Shown: one piece after another, positions 24,002-32,507 of the stretch
How the letters are laid out: every line of letters begins with the position of its first letter
How positions within the stretch are numbered: the stretch's first letter is position 1
From: Flavobacteriaceae bacterium UBA4166
Lineage (GTDB): Bacteria > Bacteroidota > Bacteroidia > Flavobacteriales > Flavobacteriaceae
Length of the DNA stretch: 64,000 nt
Direction: 5' to 3'
Assembly (NCBI GenBank): GCA_002379985.1
Contig: DFVG01000037.1
Location: forward strand, 4,571 to 68,570
Position numbers and translations under genes: made by a program
The notes under the pieces: model-generated
Told to the model about the DNA's origin: nothing
Seen by the model: only the letters and a program-made list of their open reading frames with translations
The model's database searches: none

Positions 24002-24625
24002 ATGAAATATACAATCATCACCTTACTAGCATTCTTCTGTATGACTACCACAATGGTAGCTCAAGAAGGCACAGACCAGTATGAAATTCAGGTAGACGGA
24101 CTCGGTTGTCCGTTTTGCGCCTATGGATTAGAGAAGAAATTTAAAGAATTCGACGGCATCAAAAATGTCGCTATTGAAATTGAAACCGGTGATTTTACTT
24201 TTACGCTTCCTTCCGAAGCAAACCTTAGCATGGAAGCTGTGGAAGCACAAGTGGTAAAGGCGGGATATACGCCTATTACCACAAAGATCACAAGAGCCGA
24301 CGGTACCATTGAAAGTTCTGAAACCACCACAATGATCGCTGATAATGCAACCCTGACGGACAAAAACATTAGCGTAGCTGGAAAGTGTGAAATGTGCAAG
24401 GCGCGCATTGAAAAAGCAGCGAAGGGTATTCCCGGAGTGGCTGAAGCGGTGTGGAGCGTCGAGGAAAAAACGCTCATGGTGTCCTATGATGCAAATAATG
24501 TGACGCCTCAAACCATTGAAAAAGCAGTGGCCGGCGTTGGACACGATACTCAAAACGTGAAGGCATTAGCATCTACTTATGAGAATTTGCCGGCATGTTG
24601 TAAATACGAACGCTTAGAACAATAA
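24002..24625 (+). CDS. Periplasmic protein with two heavy-metal-associated domains
   Basis: A signal peptide (about 1-20) is followed by two HMA (MerP/CopZ-like) domains. The first has VDGLGCPFCAYGLEK (CPFC, about residues 35-38) and the second AGKCEMCKARIEK (CEMC, about residues 126-129); the C-terminus adds PACCKY. CxxC sites of this type bind Cu(I), Hg(II) or similar soft metals. It sits within the plus-strand cluster and probably hands metal to, or takes it from, the permease encoded at 25559. Confidence 0.87.
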   Translation: MKYTIITLLAFFCMTTTMVAQEGTDQYEIQVDGLGCPFCAYGLEKKFKEFDGIKNVAIEIETGDFTFTLPSEANLSMEAVEAQVVKAGYTPITTKITRADGTIESSETTTMIADNATLTDKNISVAGKCEMCKARIEKAAKGIPGVAEAVWSVEEKTLMVSYDANNVTPQTIEKAVAGVGHDTQNVKALASTYENLPACCKYERLEQ

Positions 24626-24644
24626 ATTTTAAGAAACCATTCAG

Positions 24645-24681
24645 AGCGTAGTACGGTTCGAGCCTGTAACTTTACTACGCT
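24645..24681 (+). repeat. Inverted repeat in the gap between HMA and NHL genes
   Basis: AGCGTAGTA (24645-24653) and TACTACGCT (24673-24681) form a 9-bp stem with a 19-nt loop containing GGTTCGAGCC. It lacks a long T-run, so it is more likely a processing or regulatory hairpin than a terminator. Confidence 0.55.
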
Positions 24682-24701
24682 TTGATATTCAATGTATAGG
24701 T

Positions 24702-25556
24702 ATGAAAAAAAGTATATTTGCAGCACTTACAGTCCTAATGTTCTTTTCCTGTAAAGAACATCCCAAAAGCTGGCAATTGAGTCAGATGTTAGAAATAGAA
24801 GGCGTGAACCCAATTGGTATTACGCATCGTGCCGATGGAATATGGCTAAGCGACGGCGATCATCACCGTATTGTTCGTATTGACGAAAATGGAGAGATCA
24901 CCGAAACCATCGATTCGCTCGATCGCCCGATGCACATTGCCACCAATGGAGACGAATTATTGATTCCGCAGTACGGAAACGATGAAGTGCTTCGGTGGAA
25001 AGAGAATGTCGTGAAGATTATTGCGATCAGCGATAGTCTGGACGCCCCGGCCGGAGTGTGGCGCGATGGAAAAGAAACGGTGATCGCCGACTTCTACCAC
25101 CATCGTATTTTGTATTCTGAAGACGGAGTGGATTGGAAATCGTTCGGTTCCGAAGGGACAGAAAACGGACAATTTAATTACCCGACAGATGTGCAATTGC
25201 TAGGTGACGAAATTTGGGTGGCAGACGCTTATAACAACCGCGTTCAAGTTTTCGATAAAAGCGGAACCTTCCTTAAGAAATTTGGCGAAGCCGAAAAAAT
25301 GAATGCTTCCACGGGTATCTACGTTTCAAAGGAACAATTATTTGTAACCGACTTCGAGAATAATCGAGTGTTGATCTATGATCACGAGGGAGTGTTACAG
25401 CAAGAACTTTCAGAAAATATAGAGAAGCCTACCGATATGATTTTGGTAGATGGAAAGTTGTACGTGGCCAACTATAAAAATAACCGCGTAAATATTTACG
25501 ATTGGAAAGAAGATCTAAATCCTAAAAAAAGCAAGAACAAAGAAGTAAATAACTAA
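24702..25556 (+). CDS. NHL-repeat lipoprotein
   Basis: A lipobox (VLMFFSC, about residue 17) precedes a beta-propeller made of NHL-type repeats, seen as ADAYNNRVQVFDKSGTFL, TDFENNRVLIYDHEG and ANYKNNRVNIYDW at about 45-residue spacing; total length is 284 aa. NHL propellers are usually binding platforms without their own catalysis. It is encoded two bases before the permease and is therefore almost certainly co-translated. Its role in the metal cluster is unknown. Confidence 0.83.
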   Translation: MKKSIFAALTVLMFFSCKEHPKSWQLSQMLEIEGVNPIGITHRADGIWLSDGDHHRIVRIDENGEITETIDSLDRPMHIATNGDELLIPQYGNDEVLRWKENVVKIIAISDSLDAPAGVWRDGKETVIADFYHHRILYSEDGVDWKSFGSEGTENGQFNYPTDVQLLGDEIWVADAYNNRVQVFDKSGTFLKKFGEAEKMNASTGIYVSKEQLFVTDFENNRVLIYDHEGVLQQELSENIEKPTDMILVDGKLYVANYKNNRVNIYDWKEDLNPKKSKNKEVNN

Positions 25557-25558
25557 GG

Positions 25559-26782
25559 GTGGAAGATTTTCTAAAACAATGGGGAGAAGCAGCTCATACA
25601 AGCCTAGGCTTTTTTTGGATGGCTTTATGGGCCTTTGTTTTAGGATATATCATCAGTAGCATGATCCAAGTTTTTGTGACAGAAGAACGCATGCAAAAAA
25701 CGATGGGGTCTGGGCATTCTAAAGGCGTGCTCCTAGGAACATTCTTTGGCTTTATAAGCAGCTCTTGCAGTTTTGCGGCCTTGGCTTCTACAAAATCTTT
25801 GTTTAAAAAAGGGGCTTCTTTCGTGGCCTCGATGGCGTTTTTATTGGCTTCCACCAACCTAGTGATAGAACTTGGAGTGATCATTGCCATCTTTTTAGGA
25901 TGGCAGTTCGTGGTTGGAGAATATGTAGGAGGTATGTTGCTGATCGGAATTGTTTGGCTCTTGGTACGTCTTATTCAGCCTAAAAAGTTAATCAAAAAGG
26001 CGCGAGAGCGTTTAGAAGAAGAACAAGACACTTCCGAAACCTCCAAAAAATCCTGGAAAGAAAAATTACGTTCTTCCGAAGGTTGGGCGCACGTCGCAAG
26101 ACAATACAAAATGGAGTGGCAAATGGTCTGGAAAGATGTAACCATTGGGTTTACTATCGCCGGAATTGTCGCGGCTTTTGTTCCCGATTCATTTTTTCAA
26201 ACCTTGTTCATCAATAGTGGAACCGATACTACCTACTATTCGTTCTTAGAACTGCTCCAACATGCGGTTATTGGTCCGGTGGCGGCTTTTTTAACCTTTA
26301 TCGGATCAATGGGGAACATTCCGTTGGCTGCCTTGTTATTTGGTAAAGGTGTGAGCTTTGCGGGCGTGATGGCGTTTATTTTTAGTGATCTGGTGGTGTT
26401 TCCGGTGGTTCGAATCAATGCCAAGTATTATGGGTGGCGCATGTCGCTGTTCATTGTATTTTTATTATTTACCGCATTGATAGGCGCTTCGTTATTGTTG
26501 CATTATGGTTTTGATCTCTTCGGAATGTTACCCGAGGTGGGTCAAGTTTCCCTCCAAGAGTCTGAATTCTTTGCAGTTGACTATACTTTTTTTCTGAATA
26601 TTCTATTTCTGTTGTTAACCGGACTATTACTCTATCTCGGATTCTATAAACATCGCTCTTTAGAGCATGGGATGGGTGCCATGGCACACAAAGGAAAATG
26701 GTTGGAAACCGTATTGAAATACGGGGCTTGGTTGTCGTATTTATGGTTAGCAGCAGGAATCATGATCTATTATATACGTTAA
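25559..26782 (+). CDS. ArsP/YraQ-type permease (DUF318)
   Basis: A polytopic protein of 407 aa with about eight to ten helices in two halves. The first half has SSSCSFAALASTKSLFKKGASF (the Cys-containing first repeat) and the second GSMGNIPLAALLFGKGVSFAG, the mirrored repeat of the DUF318 permeases. Members studied so far export organoarsenicals (ArsP) or take part in metal or sulfur transport. GTG at 25559 is the start: the preceding gene stops at 25556 and AAGG-like bases precede it. Flanking HMA proteins suggest a thiophilic metal or metalloid as substrate. Confidence 0.85.
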   Translation: MEDFLKQWGEAAHTSLGFFWMALWAFVLGYIISSMIQVFVTEERMQKTMGSGHSKGVLLGTFFGFISSSCSFAALASTKSLFKKGASFVASMAFLLASTNLVIELGVIIAIFLGWQFVVGEYVGGMLLIGIVWLLVRLIQPKKLIKKARERLEEEQDTSETSKKSWKEKLRSSEGWAHVARQYKMEWQMVWKDVTIGFTIAGIVAAFVPDSFFQTLFINSGTDTTYYSFLELLQHAVIGPVAAFLTFIGSMGNIPLAALLFGKGVSFAGVMAFIFSDLVVFPVVRINAKYYGWRMSLFIVFLLFTALIGASLLLHYGFDLFGMLPEVGQVSLQESEFFAVDYTFFLNILFLLLTGLLLYLGFYKHRSLEHGMGAMAHKGKWLETVLKYGAWLSYLWLAAGIMIYYIR

Positions 26783-26785
26783 AAA

Positions 26786-27508
26786 ATGAGACATCAATAT
26801 CATATAAAAGGAATGACCTGTTCCGGTTGTAAAGCTTCTGTAGAGAAAGCCTTGCATTTGGTCTCTGGCGTTTCAGCGGTGCGTGTTGATCTCGCGTCAG
26901 AAACGGCTGAGGTGGATATGGATCAAATGATTCCTTTGGCGCAATTCCGAAAGGCATTACCTGAAAAATATACGATTCAAACGAAAGAGAAACAACCCGC
27001 AATGATGGGTGGTTCCGAAGCTTTTGAAAGTAAGTGGAAGCAATTACGCCCCTTATTCCTGATCTTTCTTTACATCACAGGAGCCGCTATATTCCTTCAC
27101 CTTGAAACGCTGGCAATAGGGGAGATGATGTTAGACTTTATGGGCTTGTTCTATATTGTATTCAGTTTTTTCAAAATGCTCGATCTAAAAGGATTTCCGG
27201 CATCCTTTGCCATGTATGATCCACTGGCAAAACGACTCCCTGTTTATGGTTGGATCTATCCTTTTCTTGAAACAGCGCTAGGTTTGATGTTCTTGTTTCG
27301 GTTTGAAATTACTGTGGCACTGATTGCAACATTAGTTATTTTAGGAATTACGACGGTTGGGGTGACCCGAACCTTGTTGGATAAAAAGAAAATTCAATGT
27401 GCTTGTTTGGGGACTGCTCTTAAATTGCCCATGACCGAAGCCACTTTTATCGAAAATACCATCATGATCGTGATGGCTGTGAGCATGTTAGTTACGAGCG
27501 CCGGGTAA
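26786..27508 (+). CDS. HMA-domain/MauE-like membrane fusion protein
   Basis: An N-terminal HMA domain with GMTCSGCKASVEK (CSGC, residues about 11-14) is fused to four membrane helices of the MauE/DoxX type, ending in CACLGTALKLPMTEATFIENT, the typical MauE end with a CxC pair; total length is 240 aa. MauE proteins help disulfide or Cys maturation in the periplasm. The fusion may pass metal or electrons through its two Cys pairs. It starts three bases after the permease stop and overlaps the convergent thioesterase gene by 21 bp. Confidence 0.85.
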   Translation: MRHQYHIKGMTCSGCKASVEKALHLVSGVSAVRVDLASETAEVDMDQMIPLAQFRKALPEKYTIQTKEKQPAMMGGSEAFESKWKQLRPLFLIFLYITGAAIFLHLETLAIGEMMLDFMGLFYIVFSFFKMLDLKGFPASFAMYDPLAKRLPVYGWIYPFLETALGLMFLFRFEITVALIATLVILGITTVGVTRTLLDKKKIQCACLGTALKLPMTEATFIENTIMIVMAVSMLVTSAG

Positions 27509-27913
27509 CATGGGGATGGGCTTCTTCTGATCATCCACCGCCACAAAAGTAAAATATCCGGTAACCGCTTTTTGGCGCTCATCACTATACATGTTCTCCA
27601 TATAGATCTCCACCTTGACCACACAACTGGTGCGACCAACTTCATCAACTCGGCCGATAAGTTCGATAATGGTTCCCTGCGGAATGGCGGTGTCGAAATC
27701 GATCTTGTCTGTAGAAACGGTCACCACTTTTTGTCGGCTAAACCGTGTAGCGCATATAAAGGACACTTCGTCCATTAGTTGAAGTGCTGTGCCGCCAAAC
27801 AGCGTGTCATAATGATTCGTAGTATTCGGAAAGACTGCCTTAAATAAATGTGTTTCGCTTTGTTCGATGCGTTGTTGAATAACGTCCATAGGTTTTTGTT
27901 TTGACAGCATCAT
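27488..27913 (-). CDS. Acyl-CoA thioesterase, hotdog fold
   Basis: This 141-residue protein is a single hotdog domain of the YciA/ACOT type. It shows NHYDTLFGGTALQLMDEVSFICA (the active-site Asn/Asp region with the Gly-Gly turn, about residues 32-54) and VDEVGRTSCVVKVEIYMEN. The family cleaves fatty acyl-CoA to free acid and CoA. The gene is monocistronic. Its 3' end overlaps the HMA-MauE gene on the opposite strand by 21 bp, with no room for a separate terminator. Confidence 0.88.
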   Translation of the reverse strand: MMLSKQKPMDVIQQRIEQSETHLFKAVFPNTTNHYDTLFGGTALQLMDEVSFICATRFSRQKVVTVSTDKIDFDTAIPQGTIIELIGRVDEVGRTSCVVKVEIYMENMYSDERQKAVTGYFTFVAVDDQKKPIPMLPGARN

Positions 27914-27953
27914 GAGAACCCATGGCGGAATAGCTTCAATGGGCCCGCATTCT

Positions 27954-27974
27954 GTATCTTTGTATCAAAGATAC
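27954..27974 (+). promoter_or_regulatory. Perfect 21-bp palindrome over the -7 box of the nitroreductase gene
   Basis: GTATCTTTG-TAT-CAAAGATAC has two perfect 9-bp arms. The left arm contains TATCTTTG, a -7 element pointing at the nitroreductase ATG six bases after the palindrome. An operator for a dimeric repressor is the simplest reading; no regulator gene lies beside it. Confidence 0.7.
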
Positions 27975-27979
27975 AACGA

Positions 27980-28615
27980 ATGAACACGGAAGTCATTGAA
28001 AAATTAAAATGGCGTTACGCCACTAAGAAGTTTGATGCAAGCCGAAAGCTTTCCGAAGAAAAACTCGCCATCTTAACCGAAGCCTTTAATCTAACGGCCA
28101 CTTCGTACGGATTACAGCCGTTGCGCATGTTGGTTATTGCTGATGATCATCTCAAAGAACAGTTGGTACCCCTCAGTATGAACCAACTTCAGGTGAAAGA
28201 GGCTTCTCATGTGCTCGTACTTTGTATTGAAGGTGCGCTTGATAGCACGTTTATCAAGAGATACTTTTCAAAAGTAGAACAGCACCGCGGTACCCCACGT
28301 CATATTTTAACTCCTTTTGAAGAATTCTTAGTAAAAGATTTTAAAAGCAAATCGATGGAAGAGATCGAGCAATGGATGGCCAAGCAGGCCTATTTAGCTC
28401 TGGGAAATCTGTTAACCGTTTGTGCGTTAGAAGGAATTGATGCTTGCCCCATGGAAGGATTTGATCCCGAAGGCTACGATACCTTGCTGGGATTGAAAGA
28501 AAAGAATTTAAAATCGGTTTTGGTACTTCCTGTAGGATATCGCTCTGAACAAGACGGCTTCGCGCAAATGAAGAAAGTACGGCGTGGGGTAGATGAAGTG
28601 ATAATTACCTATTAA
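27980..28615 (+). CDS. NAD(P)H-dependent nitroreductase-family oxidoreductase
   Basis: A 211-residue flavoprotein of the NfsB type: WRYATKKFDASRKL with the FMN-binding Arg/Lys near residue 10, TATSYGLQPLRMLVI, and the C-terminal ACPMEGFDPEGYDTLLGLKEK loop with VLPVGYRSEQD. Such enzymes reduce nitroaromatics, quinones or other electrophiles with FMN and NAD(P)H. The preceding palindrome suggests inducible expression. It overlaps the convergent SGNH gene by 11 bp. Confidence 0.92.
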   Translation: MNTEVIEKLKWRYATKKFDASRKLSEEKLAILTEAFNLTATSYGLQPLRMLVIADDHLKEQLVPLSMNQLQVKEASHVLVLCIEGALDSTFIKRYFSKVEQHRGTPRHILTPFEEFLVKDFKSKSMEEIEQWMAKQAYLALGNLLTVCALEGIDACPMEGFDPEGYDTLLGLKEKNLKSVLVLPVGYRSEQDGFAQMKKVRRGVDEVIITY

Positions 28616-29294
28616 GTGCCTTTTCAATAGCTTCCGTAAGCAGGGGCTCCATCACTTGATAGCCCGCTTTGTTAGGATGCACACCATCATGTCCTAAGTC
28701 ACTCTTTAATCCATTTTGTTTATTCACCATGGCTGAGAAATAATCGACATACTCCATGTTGTTTTCCTGGGCGTATTGCCTGATCATACTATTCAAGCGA
28801 ACAATTTTTTCGGCAGGTTTCAATCCCGGCTTCCAAGGATAATCATAGACCGGCAACACAGAGCACAGAATTACGTTAATATCATTCGCACGTGCAATTT
28901 CTGCCATGGAGGTAATGTTATCAAAGATCATTTCTATTGTTGAAGGACCTGTATTTCCGGCAATATCATTGGTGCCGGCAAGGATCACAACCACAGTTGG
29001 TTGTAACGAGACCACATCCTGTTTGAACCGAACGAGCATTTGTGGCGTTGTTTGTCCGCCAATCCCTCTATTGACATAGGGTTTGCCCTCGAAAAATTCG
29101 GGTCGAGCGTTCGACCAGCCTTCGGTAATGGAGTTCCCCATAAAAACAACCCGATGGTTTGAAACCATGTTCATCATCAGTTCTTGATTTTCGGAAGCAA
29201 AATACTGTAGTTGCGCCCAATCCTGTGAAAAACAGACTGTTGTAATTGCTAAACATAGTAGCAACCATAAAGCAAATGGAGAAAGAGGTTTCAT
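28605..29294 (-). CDS. Secreted SGNH/GDSL-family hydrolase
   Basis: After a signal peptide (about 1-23) this 229-residue protein shows the SGNH blocks: FMGNSITEGW (nucleophile Ser, about residue 55), GIGGQTTPQML (Gly), VVILAGTNDIAGN (Asn) and LGHDGVHPNKAGYQ (Asp and His, about residue 211). It is probably an esterase acting on acetylated carbohydrates or lipids outside the cytoplasm. It stands alone; the upstream gap is divergent with the DegT gene. Confidence 0.92.
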   Translation of the reverse strand: MKPLSPFALWLLLCLAITTVCFSQDWAQLQYFASENQELMMNMVSNHRVVFMGNSITEGWSNARPEFFEGKPYVNRGIGGQTTPQMLVRFKQDVVSLQPTVVVILAGTNDIAGNTGPSTIEMIFDNITSMAEIARANDINVILCSVLPVYDYPWKPGLKPAEKIVRLNSMIRQYAQENNMEYVDYFSAMVNKQNGLKSDLGHDGVHPNKAGYQVMEPLLTEAIEKALNR

Positions 29295-29340
29295 TTGATC
29301 AGCTGTTATGTACGAAAGATACGTTTTTCAGTTTTAAATC

Positions 29341-29372
29341 TTGTAAAAATGATGCTGCAACACGTACCTTTG
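29341..29372 (+). promoter_or_regulatory. Predicted promoter of the DegT-family gene
   Basis: TTG at 29341-29343, a 21-bp spacer and TACCTTTG at 29365-29372 match the Bacteroidota consensus, with the ATG 27 bp downstream. Confidence 0.7.
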
Positions 29373-29398
29373 AAAGACACTAACCTCAATTTAATCAT

Positions 29399-30589
29399 AT
29401 GCCCGGATTTGAAGTATTTGGAAACGAAGAACGCGCAGAAGTCAACGATGTATTAGAAAGTGGCGTGTTAATGCGCTATGGGTTTGACGCGATGCGAAAC
29501 GGACATTGGAAGGCCAAAGAATTTGAAGAAGCTTTTGCGAAACGGATGCAAGTAGAACACTGTCAGTTGGTTTCCAGCGGAACGGCAGCATTAACAGTAG
29601 CCCTTGCTGCTGCGGGAGTAGGGGCGGGAGATGAGGTAATCATGCCCACCTTTACTTTTGTCGCGAGCTTCGAATCCATAATGGCTATTGGTGCTATTCC
29701 GGTATTAGTTGACATCGACGATACGTTAACGCTAGACCCTGTTGCCGTAGAGAAAGCCATCACTTCCAAGACAAAATGCGTGATGCCTGTGCATATGTGC
29801 GGTTCTATGGCAGATTTAAAGGCGTTAAAACGTATTTGTGATACTCACGATCTACTGCTTTTGGAAGACGCTTGTCAAGCCATTGGAGGCACTTTTGATG
29901 GAAAACCCTTAGGTAGCTACGGAGATCTAGGGTGTTTTAGTTTCGATTTTGTAAAGACCATTACGTGTGGAGAAGGGGGAGCCGTGATCACAAACAATAG
30001 TCAGTTTAAAACGCATGCCGATCAATATCAGGATCACGGTCATGATCATATTGGGAAGGATCGCGGTGCCGAAACACATCCACATTTGGGATATAATTTT
30101 AGAATTTCTGAGCTGAATGCTGCGGTAGGTGTGGCACAGCTTCGGAAGTTGGATGATATTCTTAACTTTCAGAAAAAACATTATACCACCTTTAAAGACG
30201 CGCTACAAGAAGTGGAAGGTGTAAGTTTCCGAAGGATTCCGGAGGGCGGTGAAGCAAATTATTCATTTCTGAATATTTTCCTTCCTTCCGAAGAAAAAGC
30301 AAAAAAAGCCCATAAGGCACTTTCTGAAGCGGGTATCGATGGTTGTTTTTACTGGTATACGAACAACTGGCATTATATCAACGGTTGGGAACATCTACAG
30401 GATGGAAAAAGTTTAGGAACGCTGCCTACTGCTGTTTCAACAGCATTAGAAAAATTGAAGAACACCGATTTTTCTGCGAGCGATCATTGGATGGGAAGAA
30501 CACTTTCTTTCTTAGTAAAAATTGGCTGGAGTGAAGAAGAAGTAAGATCACGCGCCCATACAATGAAGCAAATTCTTCAAAAGATTTAA
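29399..30589 (+). CDS. DegT/DnrJ/EryC1/StrS-family PLP aminotransferase
   Basis: This 396-residue enzyme has the sugar aminotransferase fold: SSGTAALTVALAAAGVGAGDEV, LLEDACQAIGGTFDG with the PLP-contacting Asp, and the Schiff-base Lys in FSFDFVKTITCGEGG (about residue 186). DegT enzymes usually aminate keto-sugar nucleotides for surface glycans or antibiotics. No sugar-nucleotide genes surround it, so the substrate is unknown. It is transcribed alone from the promoter at 29341-29372. Confidence 0.9.
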   Translation: MPGFEVFGNEERAEVNDVLESGVLMRYGFDAMRNGHWKAKEFEEAFAKRMQVEHCQLVSSGTAALTVALAAAGVGAGDEVIMPTFTFVASFESIMAIGAIPVLVDIDDTLTLDPVAVEKAITSKTKCVMPVHMCGSMADLKALKRICDTHDLLLLEDACQAIGGTFDGKPLGSYGDLGCFSFDFVKTITCGEGGAVITNNSQFKTHADQYQDHGHDHIGKDRGAETHPHLGYNFRISELNAAVGVAQLRKLDDILNFQKKHYTTFKDALQEVEGVSFRRIPEGGEANYSFLNIFLPSEEKAKKAHKALSEAGIDGCFYWYTNNWHYINGWEHLQDGKSLGTLPTAVSTALEKLKNTDFSASDHWMGRTLSFLVKIGWSEEEVRSRAHTMKQILQKI

Positions 30590-30665
30590 TCAGCAGAAAA
30601 ATCTCTATGAAATCATAGAGGTTTCCTTCTTTCATATTGCATAGTTTTGGACTTCCCAAATTACT

Positions 30666-32507
30666 ATGCAATCTATTTGTGTTTTAAAACCAAATGTTTT
30701 GAGACGATTACTATTTTTATTTACTGTTTTTTTAGTTACCTCTTTCGGAAGTATTGCCCAAACTTGTGTACCGGGTGATGTGTACTTTTTTAATCAAGCT
30801 GCCATTGACAATTTTGTGGCTACCTATAGCGGGACTTGTGACACTGTTGATGGGCTAATCAGAATAACCGGTGGGACCGATCTAAGCGGACTCAATTTTC
30901 TAACAACGATAACCGGCAATCTTGATATCAGCGGATATGACGGAGTGTCTCTGAATGGATTGCAAAATATCAGCACACTTGGAGGCGCTCTTTCTTTGAG
31001 CAATAACTATCAATTAACGGATATCAGTGCGCTTTCTTCCATTACCACAGCGACCAGTTTGATCATAAATCGTTGTACCGTCCTACCCAATTTAACAGGG
31101 TTACAAAATCTTACCACTACAGATGGCATCACTCTTACCTTCAATAATTCTCTGTCAAATATTGATGCATTACAAAACATTTCCTCTCCGCTTACGAGCT
31201 TACGAGTATATTCAAATGCATCGCTTACAAGTTTGAACCCCGGATTGAGCGGGTTATCTGGTACTATTGATGATGTGGGTATCTACAGCAATGGGCTAAC
31301 GAGTCTTACCGGACTTGAAGGTCTTACCGCGGTAACAAATACAATTACTATAGGAGAGCAAAACATACCAAGCTTAAGTGGTTTAGACAATCTTAGCACT
31401 GTCAGTACCATAGATCTTTACAACGGGACTGCACTTACCGACATCTCGGCACTTCAGAGTTTGACAAATGCTAGTGTTGTACGAATTCGGTCGACTGCCA
31501 TCACAAATCTTGACGGTCTCCAAGGTCTCCCAAGTGTAACCGAACTAAACCTACAGAATAATACCGATCTTACGGATGTGAGTCAACTTTCCGGATTAAC
31601 ATCATCCCAAACCTTGCGGATTTCTAATTCATTGAACCTTACGGATGCAAGTAGTTTGGGGATAGCTAATATTGAAAATTTATGGATAGAGGATACCGGG
31701 TTAGCCTCTTTAAATGGCTTCGGATTTGCAGCTTCGGGAACGCTAATTCGCCTTAGGGATAATGCTTCGTTAACAGATATCACTGCACTGGCCGGAATCA
31801 ACTCCATTTTGGGAGATGTGATCATACTATACAACGTAAGCTTAACGAGTCTAAATGGATTAGAATCCCTTACCTCTGTTAACGGAGACATGAACATCCA
31901 AGGTAATGATGCGCTTGTAGATATAGAGGCGTTACGAAACATTACCTTCTACGGGGCAGACCTCTATCTATTAAACAATAACCTGCTAGATGAATGCTGT
32001 GTGGTGCGAGATATAACGAGTGGGGAAGCGTATTTGGTTGGGAATATTCAAGTTTCAGGAAATAATACCAATTGTGATTCAATTGCAACGATCTATTCGT
32101 ATTGCGCTGTCGCGGAAGCAGATGTTGATGGCGATGGTGTATTTGATACGGAAGATAATTGTCCTGATGTGGAAAACCCGGGTCAGGAAGATTCCGATAG
32201 TGATGGGATCGGGAACGCTTGCGATAACTGTCCTAGTATTGCGAATCCGTCCCAGGCAGATGCTGACAGCGATGGTGTAGGAGACGATTGTGAAGGAATT
32301 GCGGGCGATACCGGAGGCGGCGTTGGCGGCGTTGGGATCAATACCACGACACCTCATAGCATGTTAGAGATCTCAGAAGGCGATATCTTTATCAATAACA
32401 TTCACCGAGGCGTCATCATGAAAACCCCGGGCGGAAAATGCTACCGCTATCAACCCGATGAAAGTGGTAAATTATTGGCAAAGGAAGTTGATTGTCCCGA
32501 CAGTTAA
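30666..32507 (+). CDS. Secreted leucine-rich-repeat protein with thrombospondin type 3 repeats
   Basis: A signal peptide (about 1-32, ending SIAQ) precedes roughly fifteen irregular LRR/receptor-L-like repeats of about 23 residues (pattern L-T-[SD]-[IL]-x-A/G-L, residues 55-460). A Ca-binding type 3 segment follows: DVDGDGVFDTEDNCPDVENP and DSDSDGIGNACDNCP (about residues 485-545). A Gly-rich linker then leads to VGINTTTPHSMLEISEG and a Cys-containing tail GKCYRYQPDESG. The protein should be on or outside the cell surface, perhaps in adhesion. The tail resembles the N-terminal parts of the proteins at 56767 and 57424. It overlaps the convergent ribB gene by 4 bp. Confidence 0.85.
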   Translation: MQSICVLKPNVLRRLLFLFTVFLVTSFGSIAQTCVPGDVYFFNQAAIDNFVATYSGTCDTVDGLIRITGGTDLSGLNFLTTITGNLDISGYDGVSLNGLQNISTLGGALSLSNNYQLTDISALSSITTATSLIINRCTVLPNLTGLQNLTTTDGITLTFNNSLSNIDALQNISSPLTSLRVYSNASLTSLNPGLSGLSGTIDDVGIYSNGLTSLTGLEGLTAVTNTITIGEQNIPSLSGLDNLSTVSTIDLYNGTALTDISALQSLTNASVVRIRSTAITNLDGLQGLPSVTELNLQNNTDLTDVSQLSGLTSSQTLRISNSLNLTDASSLGIANIENLWIEDTGLASLNGFGFAASGTLIRLRDNASLTDITALAGINSILGDVIILYNVSLTSLNGLESLTSVNGDMNIQGNDALVDIEALRNITFYGADLYLLNNNLLDECCVVRDITSGEAYLVGNIQVSGNNTNCDSIATIYSYCAVAEADVDGDGVFDTEDNCPDVENPGQEDSDSDGIGNACDNCPSIANPSQADADSDGVGDDCEGIAGDTGGGVGGVGINTTTPHSMLEISEGDIFINNIHRGVIMKTPGGKCYRYQPDESGKLLAKEVDCPDS

